In this document: piece by piece, positions 18,137 through 27,012 of the stretch
How positions within the stretch are numbered: the first letter of the stretch is position 1
Layout: each line of letters begins with the position of its first letter
Assembly: GCF_025660655.1 (NCBI RefSeq)
Contig: NZ_JAOTIN010000005.1
Span: 49,972 to 113,971 of the forward strand
DNA length: 64,000 bases
Source of the DNA: Streptococcus sp. CSL10205-OR2
Lineage (GTDB): Bacteria > Bacillota > Bacilli > Lactobacillales > Streptococcaceae
Direction of reading: 5' to 3'
Translations under genes and position numbers: made by a program
The notes under the pieces: generated by a model
What the model saw: only the letters and a program-made list of their open reading frames with translations
Databases searched by the model: none
What the model was told of the DNA's origin: nothing

Positions 18137-18164
18137 AGTATACACTATAATGGTAAAAAGTTAA
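18137..18164 (-). promoter_or_regulatory. Promoter of the ArsC-like gene
   Basis: Minus strand: TTAACT (18159-18164), 16-base spacer, TATACT (18137-18142). Confidence 0.55.
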
Positions 18165-18246
18165 AAAGGTTGGTTTTTGTTACTTGAAACATGAATGTAG
18201 CATTACAATTTGATAAATTTTAGTTATTTTTATTTTTTATATGTTT

Positions 18247-18255
18247 TGGTATAAT
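18247..18255 (+). promoter_or_regulatory. Extended -10 promoter of the small membrane protein gene
   Basis: TGGTATAAT, a perfect -10 with the TGn extension; no good -35 box is needed or seen. About 57 bases upstream of the GTG start. Confidence 0.6.
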
Positions 18256-18311
18256 ATCGTTAAAATGAAAAATGGCATAAAAACAGGTTTCTGAAACTGG
18301 AGGTAGTATTA

Positions 18312-18866
18312 GTGGATTTAGATAAAAAAAGTTTGGAAATCATTGAAAAAAGTATTAAAGAATTTGAATTTACTGCTCCTTACAGCGATACTTTAGAGAT
18401 GTCTAATAATGGAAAGCTAGTCAATCGAATTGATGCAAAAGAGATTGATTATCTTGAACATAGAGGCTATCAATTAATAAGGATTAAGAATCATGATTAT
18501 TTTAACACTGCTCATAAAATTATAATTAAACCAAAATACAGCTACATTTTGATAGATAATCAATTAGCAAAACGTTATAAAATCTATCAAACTTTTGAGA
18601 GTTTGAGAATTTGGTCAATGATTCTTTTGATAATCAGCTCTTTAATTCTTTTTATCCTTGTGGATGACTCGGTAAAAGAGCGTTGGGCTTACGATTCTTC
18701 AAAACTAGAGATGTTATATCAACTTGAACAAAACTATAGTCCCTTTTTATATCCTGTTTTTCTAATATCTTTGATTGGTTTCTTTGTTTCACAAAAAGTT
18801 ATAAAACGCTTAGCCAAGTCAGAACCTGTTAAATCAATAAACCAAAAAATTAGAGGTTATTCCTGA
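18312..18866 (+). CDS. Small membrane protein of unknown function
   Basis: A 184-residue protein I do not recognise. The first 95 residues are soluble and charged; two hydrophobic helices follow (about 98-117, WSMILLIISSLILFILV, and 147-164, YPVFLISLIGFFVSQKVI), with a short acidic loop between and a basic tail. The start is GTG at 18312 with a GGAGG ribosome site. It is one of only two plus-strand protein genes that look real here; it has its own extended -10 promoter and ends before a hairpin terminator, so it is monocistronic. A phage or mobile-element origin is possible but unsupported. Confidence 0.65.
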   Translation: MDLDKKSLEIIEKSIKEFEFTAPYSDTLEMSNNGKLVNRIDAKEIDYLEHRGYQLIRIKNHDYFNTAHKIIIKPKYSYILIDNQLAKRYKIYQTFESLRIWSMILLIISSLILFILVDDSVKERWAYDSSKLEMLYQLEQNYSPFLYPVFLISLIGFFVSQKVIKRLAKSEPVKSINQKIRGYS

Positions 18867-18971
18867 AAATAACTCTAAATTCTCTATCAAGAAAAGATAC
18901 TGAATCCTACTTATCATTCATTATAAAATCATGAAAATTAATACTGGAATTTGCATTTCTTAAATATTCTG

Positions 18972-19024
18972 AAAAAACACCTCAATCGTTAGATTTTGTG
19001 TCTAACTTTTGGGGTGCTTTTTTT
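18972..19024 (+). terminator. Double-hairpin terminator (AACACCTCAA type)
   Basis: Outer arms AAAAAACACCTCAA and TTGGGGTGCTTTTTTT enclose an inner perfect stem GTTAGA/TCTAAC. It ends in seven T on the plus strand. It shares its layout with the hairpin at 14467-14514. Confidence 0.75.
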
Positions 19025-19250
19025 ATTTCTAGTTTAGTAGCAAAGTTTTTATTAAATCTCAATTTATCTTGAGTCAATGCGTTAATTATTCGACGATATC
19101 ATCAAACTTAGTCATACTCATTAAAACAATTAATATCATTTACCACTGGCATTTCATATGATAAAGGTTTTATTTTTTACACAAACTATTTACCCTGTTT
19201 AAAATCAAACTACTTTAGTAATTATCAAAATAACACAATCATTAAAATAG

Positions 19251-19280
19251 CCTAGTTACTTTGCCAGCATAGTAACTAGG
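19251..19280 (-). terminator. Terminator of the carboxypeptidase operon
   Basis: Perfect 10-bp stem CCTAGTTACT/AGTAACTAGG around a 10-base loop, followed on the minus strand by a short U-rich stretch. Confidence 0.65.
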
Positions 19281-19346
19281 TCATTAGTTTTATATCGTTA
19301 ACATATTAATTTGTATTTTAGCTAATAATGAGAGACTATAGCTACA

Positions 19347-20108
19347 TTAATCAGGATAGTCGCCACCAGCAATACCAAAATATTCTTCTAAAGTTAATCC
19401 TGAATCAGCAATGTCTTGAGCTTCTTTGCCAATATAACGTAGATGCCAACTTTCGGCTTGATAACCTGTAATATGTTCTTTTCCTTGTAAATATCTTACA
19501 ATAAAACCATATTCAGGGGCGTGTTCTTTTAGCCAAGCAGAAGCATTTGGTTCTTCTAATAACTGACCAGAATTATCAATCAAATCATAGGCTAATCCAG
19601 TTTGATGTTCACTATAACCAGGTCGAGCAGAGTAACGATCCGCATTCTCTTTGCTGTCTCTTTCAACATAAGAATGATATAAACTATCCTGGGTTTCATA
19701 ACTTCTAAAACCGCTGTAGTTATTACTTACATCATACCCTAATGCCTGCATATCAGCAATTATTTGTAAAAGTGCTGCTTTGGCTGTTGGATCTTCACCA
19801 GGGTTATAAGTACTTGATAAAGGATGTTGTTTATTAACAATAATAATTTCGTCATATTTGCCTTGAACACTGTAATAATCACCTTTGTAAGTCGCTTTAT
19901 CACTGGATTCTTTAGAATCTTTTGACTCCTTTATCTTTGGAGTTTGCGTAGTTGTTACACTTTTTTCATTTTCTTGGCTCTTTTTGGGCTTGACTGATTG
20001 CTGACTAGTCGTTGTTTCTTTGTTTGTTTCATCCGTTTTCATCTCTTTTTGACAAGCACTCAAACTAATCAAAGCCAAAATAATTAAGCTATGTTTAATC
20101 CACTTCAT
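19347..20108 (-). CDS. D,D-/L,D-carboxypeptidase lipoprotein (VanY/LdcB family)
   Basis: A 253-residue lipoprotein: signal peptide with lipobox LSAC (Cys19), a Lys/Ser/Thr-rich linker to about residue 75, then a VanY-type zinc peptidase domain. The zinc ligands read as His168 and Asp175 in SEHQTGLAYD and His222 in ESWHLRY, with Glu219 as the catalytic base. Enzymes of this family trim D-Ala from peptidoglycan stem peptides on the outer face of the membrane; streptococcal DacB/LdcB acts on tetrapeptides. It is the last gene of a three-gene operon, 15 bases after a TcaA-like gene, which supports a role in wall maintenance. Whether it is D,D or L,D specific cannot be told here. Confidence 0.85.
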   Translation of the reverse strand: MKWIKHSLIILALISLSACQKEMKTDETNKETTTSQQSVKPKKSQENEKSVTTTQTPKIKESKDSKESSDKATYKGDYYSVQGKYDEIIIVNKQHPLSSTYNPGEDPTAKAALLQIIADMQALGYDVSNNYSGFRSYETQDSLYHSYVERDSKENADRYSARPGYSEHQTGLAYDLIDNSGQLLEEPNASAWLKEHAPEYGFIVRYLQGKEHITGYQAESWHLRYIGKEAQDIADSGLTLEEYFGIAGGDYPD

Positions 20109-20123
20109 TAAATTACCTCATTT

Positions 20124-21722
20124 CTAACTCAAATCACTAACTTCTAGATTAGAAATAATAAACGAGTCACCGGATTTCTTTAAATAATAGGTTTTATTTT
20201 TTCGAAAAACTTTATTGGGATTATTATTTGTGTATACTGAAGTAAATTCTTCGTAAGTATTGACAATATAAGTGTCTCCTTCTTTTGAAACACTTTTGAC
20301 ATCAAGAGTACCTTTTATATAATATGAAATTTGAGCTTTGGCAACACCACCACCTTCAGTAAACTCAACCATTTCTTTGTAAACGGTACTATTAGTATCA
20401 TAATATTGGGCGTAAGTATTTGTTCTATTATCAATAGAATCAAAAACAGCACTACGATAATCCTCTAAAAAGTAGCCGATATTTCTTTTATCTTCTTCAG
20501 CTTTTTTTGCTTCTTCTTCTTTTGCTGCTTTTGCCTTAACACTATCTTCTAATTGTTTTACCGATTCATCATCAAAGACTAAAGGTAAATCTATGACAAT
20601 ATCTTCTTCAGGAACAGCCTTTTTTAAGATTTTTGTCTTGTACTGGTTATCATCAATCTTAAATGTGGCATATACTTCTATCGTTTGATTGTTTAAAAGC
20701 TCTAACTCCTTTGTCAAACCATTAGCTACTTCTTTTTTGTTAACAAAAAGTTTAACATCTTTATAAGAACTTGCTTCTTTTGGTAGACTTGCCTGAAGCG
20801 TCACCATTTTCGTTTCAAGAGATAATAATAATTGATTGTACTCTACTTTACTCAAGTCAACAGAGAGATTAGAAGTCAGTTTTCCTAAATCAGTCTCTCC
20901 TTCCATAACGAGTTCAGTAGGAATAAATTTAAATTTCCCTAATACTGTCTCTTCATTTTCTTTAATAGAATCGTTATTGACTTTAAGATTTTTCATATTA
21001 GTCTTAACACTAATTTCAATAGGATAAGGTGTTACTTGATATTCTTGGAAAATACCAAATTTTCTTCCTGATTCTTCAAACCCGAACAATCTATTATAGT
21101 TGCTATCCTTATAAACATGGTCGTTTTTTGATTCAGAAATATGCTTAACAACAGTTTCTATATCTATCTTTTCATCTCTTAGATAACTAATAAATTGTTT
21201 AGCTTCTTCATCGGACCATTTTTCTTTTCCAGATGAAAAAATAGTTGCAATTTTTGCGTAGTCATTAGCCTCAACAGCTTTAATAAATTCTTTTCCCGCA
21301 ACTTCTTTTCCAGTAATAGAACGAAAATAGAAGAACAAACCAATTAGGATAGTTAATAAAAGTCCAATAATAATTATTCCTACTCGTTTTCTTTTTTCTT
21401 TTGGTGAAAGAACACGCTTTGGTTTTTTAATTGCGGTGGGCATTATTTCTGGAGTAGGTTGTGACAAAGGGGATTCTATTTTATCAACTTGATTATCAAG
21501 TAGCTGTGATTTTGAGATGTCAACATTATTTTTTTCTAGAATTTGTGGATTTATATTTTTAACAGTTTCATCTACCAAAGTATCATCCTTAGAAACACCA
21601 GCGATATATTTAATTTGTTTAAAATCAAAATCTGTCTTTTTTCCTCTTACAAACTCTTCTGGCGTAGGTTTTCTGCCAATAACTTTTTCAAATAAGTCGA
21701 CCCACTTTTCCTTATTGTTCAT
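20124..21722 (-). CDS. TcaA/YvbJ-like single-pass membrane protein
   Basis: A 532-residue protein: cytoplasmic N-terminus with a W-x-D-x-F motif (residues 7-28), one membrane helix at 113-134, then a long extracellular part with two or three beta domains, a charged coiled-coil stretch (about 385-415) and a C-terminal NTF2-like domain. This layout is that of TcaA (teicoplanin-associated) and YvbJ proteins, which normally start with a zinc ribbon; here the zinc ribbon is replaced by the W motif shared with the preceding gene. Role inferred to be wall-stress or antibiotic response. It follows the upstream gene by 20 bases and precedes a carboxypeptidase by 15. Confidence 0.72.
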   Translation of the reverse strand: MNNKEKWVDLFEKVIGRKPTPEEFVRGKKTDFDFKQIKYIAGVSKDDTLVDETVKNINPQILEKNNVDISKSQLLDNQVDKIESPLSQPTPEIMPTAIKKPKRVLSPKEKRKRVGIIIIGLLLTILIGLFFYFRSITGKEVAGKEFIKAVEANDYAKIATIFSSGKEKWSDEEAKQFISYLRDEKIDIETVVKHISESKNDHVYKDSNYNRLFGFEESGRKFGIFQEYQVTPYPIEISVKTNMKNLKVNNDSIKENEETVLGKFKFIPTELVMEGETDLGKLTSNLSVDLSKVEYNQLLLSLETKMVTLQASLPKEASSYKDVKLFVNKKEVANGLTKELELLNNQTIEVYATFKIDDNQYKTKILKKAVPEEDIVIDLPLVFDDESVKQLEDSVKAKAAKEEEAKKAEEDKRNIGYFLEDYRSAVFDSIDNRTNTYAQYYDTNSTVYKEMVEFTEGGGVAKAQISYYIKGTLDVKSVSKEGDTYIVNTYEEFTSVYTNNNPNKVFRKNKTYYLKKSGDSFIISNLEVSDLS

Positions 21723-21742
21723 ATTTTCTCCTCTAACTATTA

Positions 21743-22792
21743 TTAATACCCGTAGCCACCAAAGTTAGAAATTTGATTTTCAATATTGTTAAAAAAACCA
21801 TTGAAAATTAATTCACCACTAATTGTAAAGGCAAGGAACATAATAGTAAAAACTACTAAAAAATACACAATTGAAGCAATAATATACTTATAAAACATAT
21901 CAACGTTAGTATAATTTTTGTTGTGAAAAATAGTGAAAGAGGATGCCGCACCAAAAATAAAGTAACTCGCAAAAGTTAATAGTCCAACAACAGTATAAAC
22001 ATTCACAAAAGAAAAGAGGACTGATAATGCTAAAAACAAAACATTAAGCGAGAGTAATCGACCAAACCATTCAAAACTATACATAAAAGTAAATGATTTT
22101 TCATTATATACAAAACGTTTAACGATAAATCCTCCAAATATAAATGAAAAATAGATTAGTGCAATAGCAGTTATCATGCTGATAAACAGACTAATTCCAA
22201 TCGGTTGAAATTCTGATATAGGTTTCAAAATAATGAACGCTGTAAACAGAACCAATAGTCCGAAAGCTGTAATCCCGTTATATTTGTGAGTTGGAAAAAC
22301 ATTTGTTGGTGATTTCCATGAATTTAAAAGCCATTGCCAAAACTGCTTTACAAATAAACTAAACGGTGAAGGAGCAGTTTGTTGTGTTTGTTGAATTGGT
22401 TGTTGCATATTTTGATTTTGAAAAGGTACTTGATTATTTTGTTGACTTGAAGACCCAGAAAAAGCTTGCGACTGATCTGTACTATGATTATTTTCCACTT
22501 GACTTAATGGCTTTTCAGTATCAGAAATTTTAGTTTCTTGAGTCTGTAATTCTTCTGGTTCAGGTGAAGTTTTCTCTTGAGACACTTGTTCTTCTACTCC
22601 ACCGTTATTTTCTTCTTGCGTTAACTGTTCTTCTATATCAGTGTTATTTATTTCTTGAGACACTTGCTCTTTTATTTCAGATGAATCTTCTTCAACAAAT
22701 TCCCCTGCTTTTTTAGCAGCTTCTATCTCATTGGGTTCTGGAGAACGTCCATTCACTGCTTCAAAATAATCCAACCAATCTTGTTTTTCCAT
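21743..22792 (-). CDS. Multi-pass membrane protein (YIP1-like) with N-terminal W motif
   Basis: A 349-residue protein. Residues 1-26 (starting MEKQDWLDYFEAVNGRSPEP) carry a short motif that recurs at the start of the next gene. Residues 35-145 are low-complexity, Glu/Gln/Asn-rich with repeated EEQxSQE units. From about 165 there are five or six membrane helices, ending in a glycine/tyrosine tail. I recognise a YIP1-like streptococcal membrane family but no function. It is the first gene of the operon with the TcaA-like protein and the carboxypeptidase, so a joint envelope role is likely. Its upstream flank has the terminator of the lipase gene, so it starts its own transcript. Confidence 0.65.
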   Translation of the reverse strand: MEKQDWLDYFEAVNGRSPEPNEIEAAKKAGEFVEEDSSEIKEQVSQEINNTDIEEQLTQEENNGGVEEQVSQEKTSPEPEELQTQETKISDTEKPLSQVENNHSTDQSQAFSGSSSQQNNQVPFQNQNMQQPIQQTQQTAPSPFSLFVKQFWQWLLNSWKSPTNVFPTHKYNGITAFGLLVLFTAFIILKPISEFQPIGISLFISMITAIALIYFSFIFGGFIVKRFVYNEKSFTFMYSFEWFGRLLSLNVLFLALSVLFSFVNVYTVVGLLTFASYFIFGAASSFTIFHNKNYTNVDMFYKYIIASIVYFLVVFTIMFLAFTISGELIFNGFFNNIENQISNFGGYGY

Positions 22793-22894
22793 AATAATCT
22801 CCTTTTTAAAGTATATTTATAGAAATAATTATACCATTTAAGAGTTATCTCATCAATATCCCTTTTAGTTTTAATTGGTTAAATAATTTATTTT

Positions 22895-22930
22895 AAAAAA
22901 AACTAAAAGACACCTTAAAAGTAGGTGCCT
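22895..22930 (-). terminator. Terminator of the lipase gene
   Basis: On the minus strand an 8-bp stem (AGGCACCT with AGGTGTCT, one G-U pair) is followed by a long U-rich tract. About 85 bases after the stop at 23014. Confidence 0.7.
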
Positions 22931-23013
22931 TAACTGATATTCTATTTTTAAAAGCTAGCAAATAATTGATGAAAACTAATTAGTTTCTAAAACTAAGCTG
23001 ATTATATTATTCT

Positions 23014-25389
23014 CTAATTGTTTAGTGAAAATTGATTGGCTTGAGAACTCAATACCCCCGTTGACAAAACAGCTTGAGCTGTGGTTTGATCACCAAAACA
23101 ATCACCGACCATTTGATTGAAATATTCTGTTAAGTGATAAACATTGTTCAATTGTAATGTCAAGGTAGAGATTGCCTGACCAGACATTTGACTCGAAATT
23201 GTATCAATCACATATTTTAATTCTTGCATGATACGACTTGTCATGGTTTGGATGGCTTTTTGACTTGCTACTATTTCATCCAATTCAAATGCAGTATAGA
23301 CTCCTTCTTCTATAATCGTTTTGAGTTGCGGTTTTAAATGTTGTAAATCATTTTTAGCTGTCTGTGCTACTTGAAGTGCCACCATTATTTTATTTGATAA
23401 TGGTTGTAACTCACTCTTAGCAGCACGAATATTTGAAGTCGTTGTTGCATCATATAGTCTAACTAATGGTCCCCAATAGGTCCGACTTGTCACAAACTTT
23501 TTGTTAATTTTTCGCGTTTCATCAATATATATTTTAGTATCAAATGACTCTTCAATAGAATTCACTGCTTTATTGAAATCATTCATCTGTGTTGACCAGT
23601 TATCCAAAGAAGATTGGACTTGTTGGAAAGCGTTTGAAAATTCTGATGCAACTTCTCGAGCATAAGTATTACTATTTTTTTCAACTTGTTCATCAAAGGC
23701 TTGAAGAACATCTTTAACATCATCAAAAACTCCCGACTCATCCAGATATGCTTGATAAGAGGTTGGAATATTTTGGACTGTCATACCTTCTAATTGACCA
23801 CCTGTTGCTATTTGACTGCCTAGCCAATCATCCATTTGTTTAAAATTATTAGCTAAGCTTAAAGTGAGCCTTGCGACATTTTCAACAGCCAATGTTAACT
23901 CAGAAAGATTTTTTTGTTCTACTTCTAAGACGTCATTTAGTGATTCACTAATACCATCTTTCTTCCCTTCACGAAGACCTCTTCCTTCAAAAATTTTTTC
24001 ACTTTTGTTTTTTAGTCTTTTTGCTGTGTTTTCCAAAACTACAGAAGTTTTTAGGGCTGTTGGAGTTGGATTAATCAAGGTTCCATCTTGAAAACTGATT
24101 GATTTTTCCTGTGACGAATGTTGCACCAAATTCCTGCTTTTTTCTGCAAGATTTGTAAGTGTTCTATTATAAGAAGATAACTCTAAATAGGCACCACTTT
24201 CAAAATAGGCTGGTTCAGGGATGGTATCTACCAAAGTTTTGGGTGATGATAAATAATCAAAAATATGTTTTTTTCTAATAATATTTCCAATAGAGTCATA
24301 TATCTCATAAAAGGCATCTGTTAAACGGGTTTCTTTAAATCGTTGAACAATAGTCTCTTCCACTTTTTGTTTTCTTGTTTCAAAATCATTCTGTATTTTA
24401 GCGTTTTTTTCCAAACACAGTTGGCATACCCTAATCATGGCTGGTAACTCTGTTAAGGCTAATAAGTTTAAATTAGCAAATAGTGCTCTTAAACTATCTG
24501 GATTAACCTTGATAGTTTTACTATCAGATAAACCAATGTTTCCACCGGATAAGAAGAGGTTCTTTGGTTCAATATTAGAGGAATTCAAACTGATATCTAT
24601 GACACCATCTTCATTGATATCAATGCTTGTCTTATAGTTCTTTTTATCAACAATTAAACCATATTTGTCAACTAAATTCCCGTTGTCATCAAAGTCCCAT
24701 GTAGAAAGATTATGATAATAAAATAATTTAGAATTTTGAGGTTTGTAAGTGTCAACATAGCGTGCTATTCCTAAAGGATCTCCTCCAAAGTTACCAATAT
24801 TATCCATATTATTACGAAAATTAATGATAATATCAGTATTTGCTTTAGCCCATTCCTGTTCTTTTTTAGTGAGCATGTTTTGAGGATTTGGAGCATTAAA
24901 AGCGGTCGCTTGCCACTTCATTTTAATAGCAACTATCGTGGCTAAATAGCCTCCCAAAGAATGACCGGTTGTTGAAATATTAGCTTGAGGATATTTCTTT
25001 TGTATCTCAGCAGCAAATGCCATAGCGGTATCCACTTGACTATCAATCTTCTCTGTTCTTGATATGTCTTTTGTTAAACCTTTCATACCCCAAATAACAT
25101 TTTCTATATCAGTGCGACGATCATTCGGATCTCCAAAATTTGTACCAGCATAAGCTATAGTAATATTAGAGTAGTCCACTTTTCCATCTACAATTGGGGC
25201 AATAGCCATTGCTTGCATGCCATTGGATTGATTGTCAGAAACTTCAAGGACTTTATAGGAACCAATTTGAGGGTTCTTTGTATCATAATAATAACTCTCT
25301 CCTTCCTCTCGAGGATATGTATCTGTCCTACTACTATCAACCCAGTATGAATGTTCAGATAATATATTATTTTGTTTATCAGTTATCAT
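23014..25389 (-). CDS. TslA-like lipase toxin candidate: N-terminal lipase, C-terminal LXG-like helical domain
   Basis: A 791-residue protein without signal peptide. Residues 1-230 form a class 3 lipase-like alpha/beta hydrolase: nucleophile Ser144 in TTGHSLGGYLA, probable Asp204 in FGGDPLG and His226 in FYYHNLST. A Ca-binding-type loop DINEDGVID lies at 257-265. From about 300 to the end it is all-helical and coiled-coil-like. This order, toxin first and LXG-like part last, is that of Staphylococcus aureus TslA, a type VII secreted phospholipase with reversed domains. The gene follows a lipoprotein gene by one base, and four related lipoproteins precede it, as TilA immunity lipoproteins do for TslA. 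No secretion apparatus or Lap-type helper gene is in the window, so export is inferred. Confidence 0.7.
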   Translation of the reverse strand: MITDKQNNILSEHSYWVDSSRTDTYPREEGESYYYDTKNPQIGSYKVLEVSDNQSNGMQAMAIAPIVDGKVDYSNITIAYAGTNFGDPNDRRTDIENVIWGMKGLTKDISRTEKIDSQVDTAMAFAAEIQKKYPQANISTTGHSLGGYLATIVAIKMKWQATAFNAPNPQNMLTKKEQEWAKANTDIIINFRNNMDNIGNFGGDPLGIARYVDTYKPQNSKLFYYHNLSTWDFDDNGNLVDKYGLIVDKKNYKTSIDINEDGVIDISLNSSNIEPKNLFLSGGNIGLSDSKTIKVNPDSLRALFANLNLLALTELPAMIRVCQLCLEKNAKIQNDFETRKQKVEETIVQRFKETRLTDAFYEIYDSIGNIIRKKHIFDYLSSPKTLVDTIPEPAYFESGAYLELSSYNRTLTNLAEKSRNLVQHSSQEKSISFQDGTLINPTPTALKTSVVLENTAKRLKNKSEKIFEGRGLREGKKDGISESLNDVLEVEQKNLSELTLAVENVARLTLSLANNFKQMDDWLGSQIATGGQLEGMTVQNIPTSYQAYLDESGVFDDVKDVLQAFDEQVEKNSNTYAREVASEFSNAFQQVQSSLDNWSTQMNDFNKAVNSIEESFDTKIYIDETRKINKKFVTSRTYWGPLVRLYDATTTSNIRAAKSELQPLSNKIMVALQVAQTAKNDLQHLKPQLKTIIEEGVYTAFELDEIVASQKAIQTMTSRIMQELKYVIDTISSQMSGQAISTLTLQLNNVYHLTEYFNQMVGDCFGDQTTAQAVLSTGVLSSQANQFSLNN

Positions 25390-25390
25390 T

Positions 25391-25792
25391 CTATTCTCCT
25401 AAATAAATAATTTTTATTTCTTGTATATCAACATCTGAATTTTCTGGAAGTGGGACCTCTTTTAATAGTGGTTGAAAGTTATCAATTGGGTCTAAGGCAA
25501 GTAAGCCATTTTGATGATCAAATATGTTTATCTTATCAGCTGATATTACTGTGCCTAAATCTTCATCATTATTTATTTTAAGTTTTAGTAAATAATTTCC
25601 TGTACTTTCATTTTGATTAAAATTTTCAAATTCAATGCTTTCAATATTATAATTTCTAGCAATCATTTTCACGACATTATCTTGTTGCTCTTTTGTCAAC
25701 GTCAACGTTTCTTCATGACTTGTCATACTACACCCTCCTAAAATAGCAACTGCAAACAATAGCCCTAAACAAATTCTTAAAATCTTTTTCAT
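25391..25792 (-). CDS. Immunity-like lipoprotein 4 of the lipase cluster (TilA-like)
   Basis: A 133-residue lipoprotein: signal peptide with lipobox LGGC, then a compact domain starting SHEETLTLTKEQQDNVVK and ending in EIKIIYLGE. The ATG at 25792 is chosen over an in-frame upstream start because AGGAGG lies eight bases before it. The stop codon overlaps the ribosome site of the lipase gene, one base apart, so toxin and this lipoprotein are tightly co-translated. Placed on the outer membrane face it could block a lipase entering from a sister cell, as TilA does for TslA. Its signal peptide resembles that of lipoprotein 2, but its mature part resembles lipoproteins 1 and 3: a mosaic. Confidence 0.72.
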   Translation of the reverse strand: MKKILRICLGLLFAVAILGGCSMTSHEETLTLTKEQQDNVVKMIARNYNIESIEFENFNQNESTGNYLLKLKINNDEDLGTVISADKINIFDHQNGLLALDPIDNFQPLLKEVPLPENSDVDIQEIKIIYLGE

Positions 25793-25800
25793 TAGACTAG

Positions 25801-25823
25801 CCTCCTTAGTTGACATTAGTATA
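25801..25823 (-). promoter_or_regulatory. Promoter -10 and ribosome site of lipoprotein 4 and the lipase
   Basis: Minus strand: TGGTATACT extended -10 (TATACT at 25818-25823), then AGGAGG (25801-25806). The block is repeated almost unchanged upstream of lipoprotein 2. Confidence 0.5.
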
Positions 25824-25951
25824 CCATATTATTCTTAAAACTCTTATTAATAAAAAAATATTCTTACACAATTGCTTATAAAATTATTAGAAAATAGAAT
25901 TTTTAATAGTCTGTTGACAGCCATCTGTTTTGTTCTTGACTTATCATCTTC

Positions 25952-26344
25952 TTATTCCTCTAAATAAATGATGGTGATGTCACTAATGTCAACAGGGGAT
26001 TCTTCGTCAGAGTTATCGCTCTTTTTGATTTCCTCATAGTCTTCAATAGGATCTAAACCTATGGCTCCCTGTGATGTGTCCAGTGTTTCTAATTTTTCTA
26101 TTTGTACCATTGCAGCATTTTTTTTATCATTGATTCGATACAATATATCATACGTTCCTGTAGAAAGATCTTGTTCAAAATCCAAAAATTCAATTTTATT
26201 AATATTATAATTTCTTGCAATTTTTTTCACGACATTATTTTGTTGCTCTTTTGTCAAGGTTTCTTCATGACCTATCATACTACATCCACTTAGAATAACC
26301 ATAATACTTAGAATAGCTAGGATTGGTAGTAAAAATTTTTTCAT
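25952..26344 (-). CDS. Immunity-like lipoprotein 3 of the lipase cluster
   Basis: A 130-residue lipoprotein with lipobox LSGC (Cys21) and a mature domain starting HEETLTKEQQNNVVKK and ending SDITIIYLEE. It is a close relative of lipoprotein 1 (27013-27411): the last 60 residues are almost the same and the DNA there is nearly identical, so the two arose by a recent duplication. Function inferred as immunity against the downstream lipase or related toxins of competitors; binding specificity would lie in the few differing residues. The gap to the next gene is about 160 bases and holds a separate promoter. Confidence 0.68.
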   Translation of the reverse strand: MKKFLLPILAILSIMVILSGCSMIGHEETLTKEQQNNVVKKIARNYNINKIEFLDFEQDLSTGTYDILYRINDKKNAAMVQIEKLETLDTSQGAIGLDPIEDYEEIKKSDNSDEESPVDISDITIIYLEE

Positions 26345-26433
26345 TGGGCTTCCCTTTCTTGGTAATGTTATTAGACAATAAAGATGCTTAGTGAATCTAA
26401 ATTATATGATTTTCAGCAATATCTCTATAGTTT

Positions 26434-26850
26434 CTATCTGTTGTCATAGGCTTCCTTACTTAAATAAATAACCTCTATCTCCTTTAGTGAGATGTCGTTG
26501 TCTAAGGATTGTTCTCGTTTTTCTAATGAAAATTTATCATGAAAAGTTTCGATATAATCATCACGATTATCACCAAAAAATGTTATTTCTAAATGTTGAC
26601 TATCATTAATGGTAAGGAATAAATCTGTTGATCCCGTTTCTTTGTTAGAGCTCACATCTGAGTATTCGATTTTTTCTACCCCTTCATATTTGTTGGCTAA
26701 ATACATAGCAACTCTTTCTTGTTCTTTTTGTAAGAACCGAACATCTTTTTGACTATCATTTCTGTCACTATCTTTTTGGGGCAGTTGACATCCTCCTAAA
26801 ACAACAACTGCAAACAATAGTCCCAAACAAATCTTTAAAACAGTTTTCAT
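26434..26850 (-). CDS. Immunity-like lipoprotein 2 of the lipase cluster, divergent copy
   Basis: A 138-residue lipoprotein with lipobox LGGC (Cys21). The signal peptide (ICLGLLFAVVVLGGC) and its upstream promoter/ribosome block match lipoprotein 4, while the mature domain is the most divergent of the four: it keeps only the pattern KEQxxV...A..Y....IEY and the closing EIEVIYLS. It ends with an extra polar tail (KEAYDNR). A divergent member suits the idea that each copy recognises a different lipase. Start ATG at 26850 with AGGAGG eight bases before. Confidence 0.66.
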   Translation of the reverse strand: MKTVLKICLGLLFAVVVLGGCQLPQKDSDRNDSQKDVRFLQKEQERVAMYLANKYEGVEKIEYSDVSSNKETGSTDLFLTINDSQHLEITFFGDNRDDYIETFHDKFSLEKREQSLDNDISLKEIEVIYLSKEAYDNR

Positions 26851-26875
26851 TAGATTAGCCTCCTTAGTTAATATT

Positions 26876-26881
26876 AGTATA
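26876..26881 (-). promoter_or_regulatory. -10 box of lipoprotein 2
   Basis: TATACT on the minus strand, in the duplicated block shared with the lipoprotein 4 promoter. Confidence 0.4.
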
Positions 26882-27012
26882 CAATATTATTAAAATTTTT
26901 ATTAGAAAATGAAACTTTTATTGATAGTGTTACTATTTGAAAAAACAAATCAATCATCATTAAATGATAATGTTTTCTTACATCTTTTATTTTTTGTACT
27001 ATCGAAAATCAC

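Larger units (their letters stand above)
18867..19346. other. Gene-free region between convergent genes
   Basis: About 480 A/T-rich bases. It holds the terminator of the upstream plus-strand gene (18972-19024) and a hairpin terminator for the minus-strand carboxypeptidase operon (19251-19280). I see no coding sequence between them. Confidence 0.6.
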
